Source: Candidatus Binatia bacterium (GTDB lineage: Bacteria > Desulfobacterota > Binatia > HRBIN30). Taken from it: a DNA stretch of 64,000 nt. Position numbers and translations under genes: made by a program. Position 1 is the stretch's first letter; each line of letters begins with the position of its first letter. Below the pieces are notes generated by a model, which worked only from the letters and a program-made list of their open reading frames with translations, did no database searches and was not told the DNA's origin. Positions 52,387-62,185 of the stretch are shown here, one piece after another. The DNA is taken from positions 299,844 through 363,843 of the forward strand of contig BPIR01000002.1 of NCBI GenBank assembly GCA_026004215.1, written 5' to 3'.

Positions 52387-53613
52387 TCAAGGCAGCACGA
52401 TCACATCTTGACGCCCGTTACCCATTTGATGCAGATCGTACGCAGCACTGCTTGGCGGCGTGAGGCCAGTCAGATTTGCCCGGGCGACACCAAGCAAACC
52501 GGAGCCGAGGGGTGCGCTACCGCCGACCCCACGAATCCGAGTTTGCCCAGCAAGGCTGCCGGCAACACCAGCACTAAAGATGGACCTTGCAGGGTTGCGC
52601 GTGTCGATACGGGAGAGCTGCGAGTCGAAGAGACAATCCACCGTCCTGCTGGTCGAAAACCTCTGCTCGAACTCGTTGAACACGAGGAACTGCGCCACGG
52701 ACCGGCCCGGAGTTTGGGTCAGAAAATCGTTGGAGCAGGGGACCAAGGTCAACTCTGTGCCGTACTGCACCGCAGGGTTGCCCAAGATCGGGTCCACAGC
52801 ACCATCGAACAGATGACTCAGAATGAGGACCCCAGGACAAGACGCATAGTTCCCGCCGTCCGACAACACCAATTGCCCGTCCGAAACCGTATTGCCGCTG
52901 GCTTCCAAGCCAATCGCGTTGTATCGGGCCGGATCTACCACAACCGAAGTGGGTGCCTGGCGCACGATGGTCGCATCCCCATACAACCGGTTTCGGGTAG
53001 CCGTTTGGTCTGGCTCGCTATTGCTTCCACCCGTAAATTGGATGCATACGAGCGCGCCAATAAACGGGTCCTCCGGCGCCGGGGGGATCGCGCTCCCCAA
53101 GTTGCTCTGACCAGAATTGCATCCGACATTGTTCGGGCACTGCGCATCGGTGAAACACTGTAAATTATTAAATGGCGCGTTACAGCGGAACGGACCCTCG
53201 ATCGGGAATTGCCCGCGCGACAAGCCGTCGCTCGCATACCAGGCCAGCGGCTGCTCTTGGGTGAGAACCACATCGAAGTCGGTTTCGCTCCAGCTTGGGA
53301 CACACTCCGCAACATCGCAATCACCCGCGTCCCGGCACGGCGAGCCGTCGTTGGAGCAATGACCCGTCGCATTGATGTAAAAGCAATGCGCCTGCTTGAT
53401 ACCGCTCGCATTGGTGCTGCTGAGCATCAGCTTGGTATCCGTCGGGACCCCGAACCAGTTGCCGCTGGAATCCACCACGATCTTCGGCCACACCACAATG
53501 GATGCCGGCCGGTTGGTGGTACTGCGGGCCTCTGCACCTCCCGCCGCCAGCAGCCCCAATCCTGCCACGACACCGACTGACCACCGGGAGGCTGCTTTGA
53601 TCATGCTCATCAT
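52387..53613 (-). CDS. Secreted HCFY-family protein, paralogue 3
   Basis: This 408-residue member has a signal peptide ending GGAEARS, then IVVWPKIVVDSSGNW, DTKLMLSST, HCFYINATG, DVVLTQEQPLAWYAS, FIGALVCIQF, NRLYGDATIV, YNAIGLEASG and FLVFNEFEQRFS. It has several Cys pairs in two inserted loops like paralogues 1 and 4. AAGGAG seven bases upstream supports the first of three clustered Met codons (53613). Function unknown. Confidence 0.7.
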   Translation of the reverse strand: MMSMIKAASRWSVGVVAGLGLLAAGGAEARSTTNRPASIVVWPKIVVDSSGNWFGVPTDTKLMLSSTNASGIKQAHCFYINATGHCSNDGSPCRDAGDCDVAECVPSWSETDFDVVLTQEQPLAWYASDGLSRGQFPIEGPFRCNAPFNNLQCFTDAQCPNNVGCNSGQSNLGSAIPPAPEDPFIGALVCIQFTGGSNSEPDQTATRNRLYGDATIVRQAPTSVVVDPARYNAIGLEASGNTVSDGQLVLSDGGNYASCPGVLILSHLFDGAVDPILGNPAVQYGTELTLVPCSNDFLTQTPGRSVAQFLVFNEFEQRFSTSRTVDCLFDSQLSRIDTRNPARSIFSAGVAGSLAGQTRIRGVGGSAPLGSGLLGVARANLTGLTPPSSAAYDLHQMGNGRQDVIVLP

Positions 53614-53697
53614 TGTCACGCTCCTTTCCGTCCTCTCATACGCCCGATCCTGGCCATCGAAACTCGCCATCTTTCACCTCCCTCGCACCATAGTCGG

Positions 53698-54972
53698 TCA
53701 CGGATTCCTCTCGGGCAGAGTTATGATGTCTCCGAACCCGCTTCGGCTTCCTTCATGCCGCAAATTGAACGCGGCGGTACCAACATTGCCGAGAGTATGG
53801 AACTCTTCCGCCACACCCAGCACGCCGGAAGCCGGCAGGCAGCCGAGAATCGTCCCGGCCGGGCCGGTCAAGGCACCCGGACACTCCGAATCGGCAGTGC
53901 ACTGGCCGCCGCGGTTCGACCCAGAATAGCACACGTTGACCGGGCGTGGCGCAATGCGGATTTTCCAAAGCTCCTGAGCGCCGTTCACAAAAAGGCCGCC
54001 GCCAGTCACGGGCAGGTCCGCCAGCCGCCGATTGAGGAAACAATCGAACGAAAAAGCCTCGATGCTCAGCGGCTGCTCGAACTCATTGTAACCCACGAAG
54101 CGAAGTCGAACTGGCGCAGGCAAGTTTTCTTCCAACAATTCGCTGCACGGCACCAACGTCAGCTCCGTGCTAATCGTGGCGCCGCTAAAGGCGTCGGTCA
54201 CCCCCTCGGCGTTGGCCGTGAACACCAAGCTAGCGGGGCAATAGTTCAACTCACCGGCACCGGAACCGTTAAAATTCAAACGCAGCTCCCGGTCATTGTT
54301 CAAGCCATTACCCGTATCCGCATTCGCCGCGACGGCCAGCGCGTTGTACTCGCTGATCTGACCGGTAGCGATGGTTTCGATCGTGGCCGTCCCCTTTAAA
54401 GCATTACCCGGAGTCGGATCGCCATTACTATCGATCTGATAACACTTGAGCTCACCGACAAAGTCGGTTCCCACAGGCGGGACGAAGCTCGAATTATTTT
54501 GCCCGACCAGCATGCCCGGGCAAACCAGTTGGCCGGAGTTGTCCACCGAGCACTGGCAAGGCTGCCCAGGCCGACACGGGGAAGATGGAATGACCGTCAG
54601 GCGACCCGTGGACACCCTCCACTGCACCGGCTGCTGTGCCGTCAACGCCAACTCGAAGTTGGTGGAATTGCACTGCCGAATGCAGGTCTCACCGGTCGGA
54701 CAATCCGCATCGATCTCGCACGACTGAGTTGTCGTCGAACTGCACGAACCCGACGCATTGATGTAAAAACAATGCACCATCACGAATGAGTTGGTGCGGT
54801 TGCTCATTTGGATCAATGTGTCACGCACCCCGTCGGACACAACCTTCGGATAAATCAACAACGTACCCGACTCATCCGAGGTCACATCCGCCCGTGCACC
54901 TGGCGCTGTCACCAGCCCCGCCAGCAGCACGCCCAGGCCCATCAGCCAAGGACTCCGCTTCACCAATCGCAT
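53698..54972 (-). CDS. Secreted HCFY-family protein, paralogue 4
   Basis: This 424-residue member has a signal peptide ending PGARA, then LLIYPKVVSD, DTLIQMSNRT, HCFYINASG, FELALTAQQPVQWRVS, FVGELKCYQI, NALKGTATIE, YNALAVA, TLVPCSELLE and FVGYNEFEQPLS. Cys-rich loops include CEIDADCPTGETCIRQC and CYSGSNRGGQC. It is the first gene of the cluster, with AAGGAGG six bases before the ATG at 54972. Function unknown. The four proteins share a pattern of invariant Trp, Cys and Phe that suggests a common fold. Confidence 0.7.
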   Translation of the reverse strand: MRLVKRSPWLMGLGVLLAGLVTAPGARADVTSDESGTLLIYPKVVSDGVRDTLIQMSNRTNSFVMVHCFYINASGSCSSTTTQSCEIDADCPTGETCIRQCNSTNFELALTAQQPVQWRVSTGRLTVIPSSPCRPGQPCQCSVDNSGQLVCPGMLVGQNNSSFVPPVGTDFVGELKCYQIDSNGDPTPGNALKGTATIETIATGQISEYNALAVAANADTGNGLNNDRELRLNFNGSGAGELNYCPASLVFTANAEGVTDAFSGATISTELTLVPCSELLEENLPAPVRLRFVGYNEFEQPLSIEAFSFDCFLNRRLADLPVTGGGLFVNGAQELWKIRIAPRPVNVCYSGSNRGGQCTADSECPGALTGPAGTILGCLPASGVLGVAEEFHTLGNVGTAAFNLRHEGSRSGFGDIITLPERNP

Positions 54973-55122
54973 CGTACGCCTCCTTTCGGTCACTCCAGCG
55001 TATGGCAAACACCAGGATCACTACATTGACCCCGTGCACAAACGCACGCGATGTATGCCCCAAACGGCGAAACGAGTCAAGCTGAAATTAAAAATTTGTT
55101 GGTTGATCGCAGCCGAATCCGC

Positions 55123-57837
55123 CTACGGTTCGCGTCGCACCACGATTTCCACGACGGGTCCGGGACGGCCGAGAGTGTCCGCGACGCGTGCAGAAAGCAC
55201 GGTATTGCCCCTCGGGAACTCGATGTTGCGGCTCACCACCGCGCAGAACTGCCGGCCGTTACTGGGTAGGTTCGGTGTGATGGGGGCCTCCAGCCCATTG
55301 GGGCCGAGTGTGCACGGCTCGCTCGGCAGTTTCGGATCGAACCGGCAGGCGAAATCCACCAGCGCATCCACTTTGTCGGTGCCAAAGTCCGCCACCGTAA
55401 AGCCCGGCACACCGCCGCCGTTCTGCGCGAGCGGCTGCGTGTCGCAAATTGCGGGGGATCCGTTACCTAGGTCGTTGCTGCTCAAGATTTGCAAGCTCGG
55501 ATAAATTCCATTTCCCGGCGTAGGGGATGGAACGAGCGTACCAACGGCCCCCCCGCCGCTGCCAGGCCGCGCTTCCAACACGAGGAGATAACCGGATCCC
55601 GAGCCCACAACGAAAACTTGGCGGCCGAAGCCGTCGTAAAGTGGCGTGGGCGTCGGACTCGATCCGCACAGGCAACTGGGCTCGTTGCACCAATAACAGC
55701 CGTTGGCGCGCACCACTCCAAAAAACGTCACGATCGGACCGGACTCGGGGCTTGTCGGAAGCGGCGTCGGCGTCACGCTCGGCGTGGCGGTAACCGTACG
55801 CGTCAACGTGATCGTGGGTGTGAGCGTGGGTGGAGGTGTATTCGTGGCCGTACGTGTCGGTGTTGCTGTCGGGCTGTTCGTCGGCGTGGCCGTCGGCGAG
55901 CGCGTCGGAGTGCTGGTGCGCGTCGGCGTTGGTGTCCGTGTTTCTGTGGGAGTCAACGTAGGTGAATGGGTCCGGGTAAACGTCGGCAACGGAGTTTCGG
56001 TTCGCGTCGGCGTGTCCGAAGCTGTCCACGTGGGCGTACGGGTTGCAGTCGGGGTCCACGAATTCGTCGGGGTGCGAGAATTGGTCGGCGTCAACGTGGG
56101 CATGAACGTTCGCGAGGGTGTGGCTGTAGCGGTCTCGGTAGGCGTCGCCGTCAGTGGGAAGGTTCGCGTCGGCGTGCGCGAAAACGTGGGGGTCGAAGAG
56201 CTCGTCGGAGTCGGCGAGGCGGTCACCGTCGCCGTCGGAGAGCGCGAAGCCGTTGGCGTCCGTGTGGCCGCCGGCGAAGGGGAGTCGCTGGCAGTGAACG
56301 TCGCCGAAGCAGTGGCGGAAGCCGCCGGCACCGCAGAGGCCGTGGGAGTCGGCGTCGAAGAAGAGAGCGGGGTCAGGCTCCGCGAAGGGCTCGCCGACAG
56401 GGTCGGACTCAGCGAGAAGGTCGCCGTCGGAGAGCGCGAAGCCGTTGGCGTCGGTGTGGCCGCCGGCGAAGGCGAGTCGCTCGCAGTGAACGTCGCCGAA
56501 GCCGTGGCGGAAGCCGCCGGCACCGCAGAGGCCGTGGGAGTCGGGCTAAAGGAAAATGTCTGCGTGGCGGTCGGCGAACCGCTCGCGGAAAGAGTCGGGC
56601 TCGGCGGCAGACTCCGAGTGGGCGACGGAGGTGGGGCAGAAGCGGTGGCGGTGGCGGAGGCAGTGCCTGTCGCAGTCGCGGTAGTGGATGGCTCACCGGT
56701 CGCGCTCGGCGAGACGGTGGCGGAGGGACTCGGCGATGGCGTGTGCGTGTTCGTGGGGGAAGGTGTCCAACTTGTTGTCGGGGAGGAGGTGGGGCGTTCG
56801 GTCCAAGTATACGTCGCAGTAGCCGTTAGTGTTCTGGTGCGCGTGGGCGGCGGGGTCCACGTTGGTGTCGGTGTGACTGTGTTGGAGGCGGTCGCCGTAG
56901 CCGTGCGCGTTGGAGTCGGCGTACGGGAGGGTGGGGGTGTCCAAGTCTCGGTGGGGCCCCGGGGAAGAGTTTCGGTCGGAGTAGCGGATGGGGAGGCGGT
57001 GGGTGACTGAGTTGCCACTGGCGTCGCGGTTGGCGAGACGGTCGCCACGCCAGTGCTCGATGGTGTCGGCACTTGAGAGGCCGTCAGGCTCGGCGTCAGC
57101 GACGCGGTAACGGTGGAGCTCTCCGTAGGTACAGGTGAAACCGTCGGCGTAAAACTACCGGTGGGGGTGATGGTCGGGGTCGATACGAAGGTCGCCGTGG
57201 TCGAGCTCGAGGGAGTTCCTGTGGCTGTACCGCTCGGGCTTGGGGAGGCGGTCCCCACCGGCGTGCGCGTTGCACTTGGGGAAGGCGAACCACCCGGCAA
57301 CTCGGTGGCGGTTGGTGTAAAGGTGGGCGAGTTCGAGCGGGTGAACGTCGCACTCGCGGTGGGCGTTGCGGTTCTCGTGCTCGTCACCGGCAGCCCCGTG
57401 AACGATCCGGTAGGCGTTACGGTACTGGATGGCGAAACCGCCGCAGTAACCGTAAGAGACGTGGTGGCGCTCGCCGATGGGCGGAGGCTCGAGGTCGGTG
57501 TCGGTGTCTCCGTGGCAACTGGTGTGCGCGTTAGTGTCTCGGTGGGCGCACTCGTCCGACTCGGAGACTCGGTCGGGCTCCCGGCCGCAGTCGGCGTTGG
57601 GGATTCGGCGGGCTCGAGCAATATCGCCGCCCAGGCAACCATGTCTGCGGCCGTGACCCGGCCATCGAAATTTACGTCAGCCTCCGCACACCGGAGGTCA
57701 CCGAACACAACCGGCAGCAAGTCCAGCACCGCATGGTCCGCCGTGCCATCGCAATTCACATCCACCTGAGCCGGCGAGGCCGCGGCCATGCAAATCAAGC
57801 CCATCGCCAAGAAGACTTTTTCGATTCTCGTCACCAC
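55123..57837 (-). CDS. Secreted Pro/Thr/Ser-rich protein with EF-hand module and a novel C-terminal domain
   Basis: This protein of about 904 residues has a signal peptide (ending ASPAQ) and a compact calcium-binding pair ([12 protein letters not shown] and [12 protein letters not shown]). About 600 residues of T-P-T/S-P repeats follow, then a C-terminal globular domain (about 695-904). The linker contains two near-identical 64-residue periods. The C-terminal domain shares its pattern ([42 protein letters not shown]) with the secreted protein at 25704. The start is unclear: two GTG codons at 57837/57834 place the signal peptide well, without a strong ribosome site. It may span the cell wall or surface as a stalk. 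Confidence 0.7.
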   Translation of the reverse strand: MVTRIEKVFLAMGLICMAAASPAQVDVNCDGTADHAVLDLLPVVFGDLRCAEADVNFDGRVTAADMVAWAAILLEPAESPTPTAAGSPTESPSRTSAPTETLTRTPVATETPTPTSSLRPSASATTSLTVTAAVSPSSTVTPTGSFTGLPVTSTRTATPTASATFTRSNSPTFTPTATELPGGSPSPSATRTPVGTASPSPSGTATGTPSSSTTATFVSTPTITPTGSFTPTVSPVPTESSTVTASLTPSLTASQVPTPSSTGVATVSPTATPVATQSPTASPSATPTETLPRGPTETWTPPPSRTPTPTRTATATASNTVTPTPTWTPPPTRTRTLTATATYTWTERPTSSPTTSWTPSPTNTHTPSPSPSATVSPSATGEPSTTATATGTASATATASAPPPSPTRSLPPSPTLSASGSPTATQTFSFSPTPTASAVPAASATASATFTASDSPSPAATPTPTASRSPTATFSLSPTLSASPSRSLTPLSSSTPTPTASAVPAASATASATFTASDSPSPAATRTPTASRSPTATVTASPTPTSSSTPTFSRTPTRTFPLTATPTETATATPSRTFMPTLTPTNSRTPTNSWTPTATRTPTWTASDTPTRTETPLPTFTRTHSPTLTPTETRTPTPTRTSTPTRSPTATPTNSPTATPTRTATNTPPPTLTPTITLTRTVTATPSVTPTPLPTSPESGPIVTFFGVVRANGCYWCNEPSCLCGSSPTPTPLYDGFGRQVFVVGSGSGYLLVLEARPGSGGGAVGTLVPSPTPGNGIYPSLQILSSNDLGNGSPAICDTQPLAQNGGGVPGFTVADFGTDKVDALVDFACRFDPKLPSEPCTLGPNGLEAPITPNLPSNGRQFCAVVSRNIEFPRGNTVLSARVADTLGRPGPVVEIVVRREP

Positions 57838-58005
57838 TGTGGCCCGCCGTCGTTCGAACGAGCATCCTTTGATGCCTGTGCGCACCAGCATTTGCAATGC
57901 ACCATTGTGATGCCGGGCAGGATGCTGCAGGCCGCGAGCGTTACTCGATGCGCTCGGCCCGTGCCCGGATTGACTCCGAGAAGCTCCTGCGTTCTCATGC
58001 GGGTC

Positions 58006-58962
58006 ATGCGTACCGTGCACACCGTTCTCGGCCCGGTGCCGGCTGACCAACTGGGCGTCACGCTCATGCACGAGCACCTACTGATCGGCTGGCCAGGGTG
58101 GGAGTGGGATGCGGCTTCACCGCGGGCGTCGCTTGCCGAGCTCGCGAAGATTTGCACCGAGCGCATGCTCGAAATCAAAGCGCATGGCGTGCAAACTTTA
58201 GTGGATCCTTGCCCCATGGACTTGGGGCGCGACGTGGAGCTAATGGCGCGTGTCTCCCAAGACAGTGGGGTGCATATCATTTGCGCCACCGGCTTGTACA
58301 AAGAGGATCAAGGAGCCACGGCCTACTTTAAATTTCGCCAACAGTTTGCCGACGCGACCGAAGAGATTCGGGACGCCTTCGTGCGGGAAATCACCGAGGG
58401 CGTCGGGTGCACGGGAATCAAGCCCGGAGTGATCAAAGCGGCCACCGGCGCGCACCAGATCACCCCGTATGAAGAAACCGTTCTGCGCGCGGCAGCCCAG
58501 GCATCGTGCGCCACCGGAACTCCGATCACGACACACACGGACGAAGGGACCATGGGCCGCGAGCAACTCGACATCTTTGCCGCCGAAGGTGTGGACTTGC
58601 GTCACGTCATTATCGGGCACAGTTGCGGCACTGCAGATCTGCGGTACCACGTGGACTTGTTGGATCGGGGTTGCTTCATCGGTTTCGACCGTTTCGGCTT
58701 GGAGATTTTGCAACCCGATCGGCTCCGCCTAGCCGCGCTCATTGGGCTGCTGGGTGTCGGCTTTGCCAAGCAAATCGTGTTGTCCCACGATTCGGTTTGG
58801 TGTTGGCGCGGGCGGCCGTTGCCGCTTCCAGAAACGGTTCTTCCCCATTGGCGGCCGACGTATCTCTTTACCGACATCTTACCGCGACTGCGCGAGGCCG
58901 GAGTGAGCGAAGACAAAATCCACACCATGCTGGTGCTCAACCCCCGCCGGTTCTTTTCGTGA
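58006..58962 (+). CDS. Phosphotriesterase-like (PTE family) metal hydrolase
   Basis: This 318-residue protein of the amidohydrolase superfamily shows the binuclear metal ligands in order: HEH in [10 protein letters not shown], a bridging Lys in the [12 protein letters not shown] segment, THTDEG, IGHSCGT, and the catalytic Asp in LSHDSVW. Members act as lactonases, phosphotriesterases or other esterases. The sequence alone does not separate these. Two in-frame ATG codons (57997 and 58006) are possible; neither has a clear ribosome site. It is divergent from the Pro/Thr-rich protein. Confidence 0.88.
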   Translation: MRTVHTVLGPVPADQLGVTLMHEHLLIGWPGWEWDAASPRASLAELAKICTERMLEIKAHGVQTLVDPCPMDLGRDVELMARVSQDSGVHIICATGLYKEDQGATAYFKFRQQFADATEEIRDAFVREITEGVGCTGIKPGVIKAATGAHQITPYEETVLRAAAQASCATGTPITTHTDEGTMGREQLDIFAAEGVDLRHVIIGHSCGTADLRYHVDLLDRGCFIGFDRFGLEILQPDRLRLAALIGLLGVGFAKQIVLSHDSVWCWRGRPLPLPETVLPHWRPTYLFTDILPRLREAGVSEDKIHTMLVLNPRRFFS

Positions 58963-59003
58963 TTCGGGGCCGCAGCTTCCGGCCCGACTCCGCTCGGCTG
59001 CCC

Positions 59004-59849
59004 TCACGAACGCCGTAGCCCGAACTGGTACACTTCGCGGCGCGATAGGCCGTATTGCTGCGCCACCCGGCGCGCAGCGTCGCGCAACGACATGCCCTGG
59101 GCGCAAAGCTGTGCCAGGGTTTGCTGCCACTCCGAGCTGGCGGCGCTGCGCCGTTGGGCTCTCGCAGAGGTGCCCTCGGCAATGACGGTCAGCTCCCCCC
59201 GCAACGGTTGCGGCCGCGCGGCGAGCTGGGAAAGCAGTGCGCGAGCAGAGCCTCGCAGGAATTCCTCGAATTTTTTGGTGAGCTCGCGCGCGATTACGAT
59301 CGTTCGATCGTTCCAAATGGGGACCATGTCTTCCAGGGTTGCGCGCAGTCGCCGTGCGGTTTCGAAGAACACCACGGTGCGGTGTTCGTCGGCAAGCTCG
59401 GCCAGTCGAGCGCGGCGCTCCACCGCACGCGGAGGAAGAAAGCCCTCGAAAACAAAACGATTGGCCGGCAACCCGGCAGCGGACAGTGCTGCAATCACGG
59501 CCGACGGGCCGGGCACGGGCACAACTTTCACTCCGGCTGCCCAAGCACTGCGGACCAAGTGGAAGCCCGGATCGCTCAGCCCCGGAGTGCCCGCATCGGA
59601 AACCAAGGCCCCGCTTTCGCCGGCAAGCAGCCGTTGGATCAAGCGTGGCGCTTTTTCCCGTTCCGTCCAGTCATCGTAGCGCGTCAGCGGCGTACCGATA
59701 CCGTAGTGATGGAGAAACTTGCGCGTCACACGGGTATCTTCCGCCGCAATCCAATTCACCTCTTTGAGGACTCGCAACGCACGAAGGGTGACGTCTTCGA
59801 GGTTTCCGAGTGGAGTCGCGACGACGTACAGGGATCCGGGAGCTGTCAT
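59004..59849 (-). CDS. rsmI: 16S rRNA (cytidine-1402-2'-O)-methyltransferase
   Basis: This 281-residue SAM-dependent enzyme methylates the 2'-OH of C1402 in 16S rRNA. The N-terminal domain has LYVVATPLGNLEDVTLRAL and the SAM-binding SDAGTPGLSDPG and PGPSAVIAALSAAG segments. The last 45 residues form the small helical domain (LRDAARRVAQQYGLSRREVY) typical of RsmI. The ATG at 59849 is preferred over a TTG at 59876. It follows nadE on the same strand, 36 bases downstream, and may be co-transcribed. Confidence 0.93.
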   Translation of the reverse strand: MTAPGSLYVVATPLGNLEDVTLRALRVLKEVNWIAAEDTRVTRKFLHHYGIGTPLTRYDDWTEREKAPRLIQRLLAGESGALVSDAGTPGLSDPGFHLVRSAWAAGVKVVPVPGPSAVIAALSAAGLPANRFVFEGFLPPRAVERRARLAELADEHRTVVFFETARRLRATLEDMVPIWNDRTIVIARELTKKFEEFLRGSARALLSQLAARPQPLRGELTVIAEGTSARAQRRSAASSEWQQTLAQLCAQGMSLRDAARRVAQQYGLSRREVYQFGLRRS

Positions 59850-59885
59850 GGCCGTTCGGGGGCCACCATCCGCCAAGTCCCCTCG

Positions 59886-60800
59886 CTAGCGTCCCCAGTC
59901 GCGCGCGTAGCGAAAATCGCGGTCGATTGTACGCTGTGAGACCTTGGCGATAATCGGCAAGCGCCGCTTAAACTGCGAGTTGCGCACCATCTCACTGACG
60001 CGGCGGACAAACTCCTCCGGAAAGCCGGCGGCAAGCAACTCCGCGCGCGAGTAACGCAAGTCCACCATGCAATACAGCAGGCGATCCACCTCGCGATAGC
60101 CAAAGCCCAGTTCCGCTTCGTCGGTCTGGCCGGCCCACAAGTCGGCCGAGGGCTGTTTGTGCACGATTTCTGCGGGCACACCGACTGCTTCGGCCAGTGC
60201 CCACACCTGCGTTTTGTACAAGTCGCCGAGGGGATTGACCGCCGAGGCCATATCGCCGTGCAACGTACCGTAACCGAGCAGCAATTCCGTTTTGTTGCTC
60301 GTGCCCAACACCAGCGCATGCCAGCGCGCCGAATGATCGTAGAGAATGGTCATGCGCTCGCGTGCCATTTTGTTGCCGCGTCGCACCCGATCGGCGTCGG
60401 GGAAGCGGGCAAAATATGCGTCGATCTGAGGGGTGATGTCGATTTCCAGCGACTCCACGCCGGCACGTGCAATCACCAAGTTCGCATGAGCCAAACTCTC
60501 GGGGCTCGAGGTGCGGTACGGCATCTTGATCGCCAGAACATTGTGCGGGCCCAGAGCCTCGGCCGCCAGTAGACAGCTCAAAGCCGAGTCGACCCCTCCG
60601 GACAAGCCGACGACGACGCGTTCCACGCCGACCTTGCGCACCTCGTTGGCGATGAAAGCGGTCAAGATGCGGCGCAGGAGCGGCGGATTCGTTGGAATGG
60701 AGGGGCAAGTCCAACGGTCGGCCGCCTTCGTCCCTCCGCTCGCTCCCGCTGCGTGTTCGAGCGTTTGCGACTGTTCAAGATCGTTCGCGCTTCCCGCCAT
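59886..60800 (-). CDS. nadE: NAD synthetase (NH3-dependent core)
   Basis: This 304-residue enzyme makes NAD from deamido-NAD with ATP. It has the ATP pyrophosphatase loop [11 protein letters not shown] near residue 67 and the substrate-binding [13 protein letters not shown]. It also keeps KQPSADLW and the C-terminal [19 protein letters not shown]. The N-terminal 40 residues are unusual and poorly conserved. The start at 60800, with AGGAGA six bases upstream, overlaps the amidase gene by 26 bases. The adjacent amidase gene suggests that ammonia comes from glutamine through a partner subunit. Confidence 0.93.
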   Translation of the reverse strand: MAGSANDLEQSQTLEHAAGASGGTKAADRWTCPSIPTNPPLLRRILTAFIANEVRKVGVERVVVGLSGGVDSALSCLLAAEALGPHNVLAIKMPYRTSSPESLAHANLVIARAGVESLEIDITPQIDAYFARFPDADRVRRGNKMARERMTILYDHSARWHALVLGTSNKTELLLGYGTLHGDMASAVNPLGDLYKTQVWALAEAVGVPAEIVHKQPSADLWAGQTDEAELGFGYREVDRLLYCMVDLRYSRAELLAAGFPEEFVRRVSEMVRNSQFKRRLPIIAKVSQRTIDRDFRYARDWGR

Positions 60801-61713
60801 TCGGGGTCTCCTCGCTCGCTTCTTCGTCGGCAAACTCCCCCTTGTACCCGAGCACGCCGCCCGTGCGACGAATCCGGCAAAGCTCGCGGATGGTCAGGTC
60901 CACGTTTTCATCCCGCAACAGAGGCGCCGCCACCCGCTGGCGTCGCGGTTCTTTGAGCGACAGCTCGGCCACGATGAAATCCTCCTCGTAGTACTTCGCC
61001 TTGGCCAATCGCTGCCCGGTGGGCGACACCACTTCGGAGCCGCCCCAAAAACCGACACCGTCTTCGAAACCGACGCGGTTGGCGTACACCACGAACACGC
61101 CGAACGTTTGCGCGTACACCGCGTTGAGCAGTTCCCAGTAAGCCGCATTGTCGTCGTGGTCGCGCCCTTCGGAGATCCCGCGCAAGGGGCTGCTCGACGG
61201 GCAAATGATCGCCAGTGCGCCATCGAGCGCGGCGACATACGCCGTCGAAGGATGCCAAAGGTCCTCGCAGATGAGCACGGCCGCACGCCCCAATGCCGAG
61301 GCGAAGCAGCGAATCCGGTCACCGCGAGCAAGGTAGCGAGCCTCGTCGAACAAGCCGTAGGTGGGCAAGTACACTTTGCGGTGGACGTGAACGAGCACGC
61401 CATCGCGAAAGTACAAGGCGCTGTTGAAGAAGCGGAAATCTTCGCTTTCCTCCACCGCTCCGACCACGACCTCGATTCCACGGCTCATCGCTGCCAGGCG
61501 CTCCATCTCGGCGCTGTCGTGACGAATCGCAACCGTGGAAACCATATCCTTCAAAAAATAGCCGGTCAGCGCGAGTTCAGGGAACACGACAAGATGCGCT
61601 CCTTCTTGGCGGGCGCGCCGCACACCGGCTTCGAGCTGCTGGAGGTTGTACTCCACGTCTCCCAACCGGGGCGCGAGCTGGACCACGGCAACACGACGAA
61701 ACAGTTCAGCCAT
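60775..61713 (-). CDS. Nitrilase-superfamily amidase, probable glutaminase partner of NadE
   Basis: This 312-residue protein has the nitrilase catalytic triad Glu46 (FPELALTGY), Lys113 (HRKVYLP) and Cys149 (LICEDLWHP), as in the N-terminal glutaminase half of fused Gln-dependent NAD synthetases. The overlap with the downstream nadE and the motif [11 protein letters not shown] support a split enzyme. The other option is an independent carbon-nitrogen hydrolase. No signal peptide is present, so it acts in the cytoplasm. Confidence 0.85.
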   Translation of the reverse strand: MAELFRRVAVVQLAPRLGDVEYNLQQLEAGVRRARQEGAHLVVFPELALTGYFLKDMVSTVAIRHDSAEMERLAAMSRGIEVVVGAVEESEDFRFFNSALYFRDGVLVHVHRKVYLPTYGLFDEARYLARGDRIRCFASALGRAAVLICEDLWHPSTAYVAALDGALAIICPSSSPLRGISEGRDHDDNAAYWELLNAVYAQTFGVFVVYANRVGFEDGVGFWGGSEVVSPTGQRLAKAKYYEEDFIVAELSLKEPRRQRVAAPLLRDENVDLTIRELCRIRRTGGVLGYKGEFADEEASEETPNGGKRERS

Positions 61714-62185
61714 CGTTCCTTAAGTATCCGCGAAGCCTGGGAAAAAACAATCGCTCGCGCATGCTCCCAGCACACGGCTTCGCCCGCAGCACTCGCGATG
61801 CACCGGGAAAAGGTGTGCGTCCCGAAGGGCGAGGATATGCCGCGCTGCATAAGAAAAAACCAAAGCGGTTGCCAAAGTGGCTTATGGGTGATAGGGGTCC
61901 ATCTCGCGATGTGTTCGTCGCGGAAGAGATGGTGGTGGTTGGTGCAACGTCGCGCCCAAGCTGTGGACGTTCTTCCTCAATCTGTCGCGCGGTTGCTCGT
62001 GTCGTTCCACGGAGCGGATTCCCCGAGCTATCCACATTTCCTCATTGCCGACCCCTGCAAGCGACAGGTATACTTTCGACCGGTGAAGCAATGTACGATG
62101 TGGAGCGAGTGACCGAATGACGTAGGGGACGCGAAACGAAAACAGTGCGGGCATCACCGGCGGCAACGCCAAGGAGCTCGAGATT
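61714..62185. other. Divergent promoter region between the amidase and prkA
   Basis: These 472 bases separate two divergent genes and should hold both promoters. Open frames inside it (for example 61761-62120) have no protein-like features. An AAGGAG at 62171-62176 serves prkA. I found no repeat, RNA fold or confident promoter pair. Confidence 0.45.

Noticed and set aside
55703..57010. Long plus-strand frame rich in Val/Gly opposite the Pro/Thr stalk
   Set aside because: It is the antisense of T-P/S-P codons, with no start signal, domain or credible composition.
55700..57600. Repeat-rich tract considered as a CRISPR array or minisatellite
   Set aside because: The periodicity is that of Thr/Pro/Ser codons inside one open frame, with no constant repeat and unique spacer pattern.
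61761..62120. 119-codon frame in the amidase-prkA gap
   Set aside because: No ribosome site, no domain and Arg/Pro-rich composition typical of GC-rich spacer DNA.
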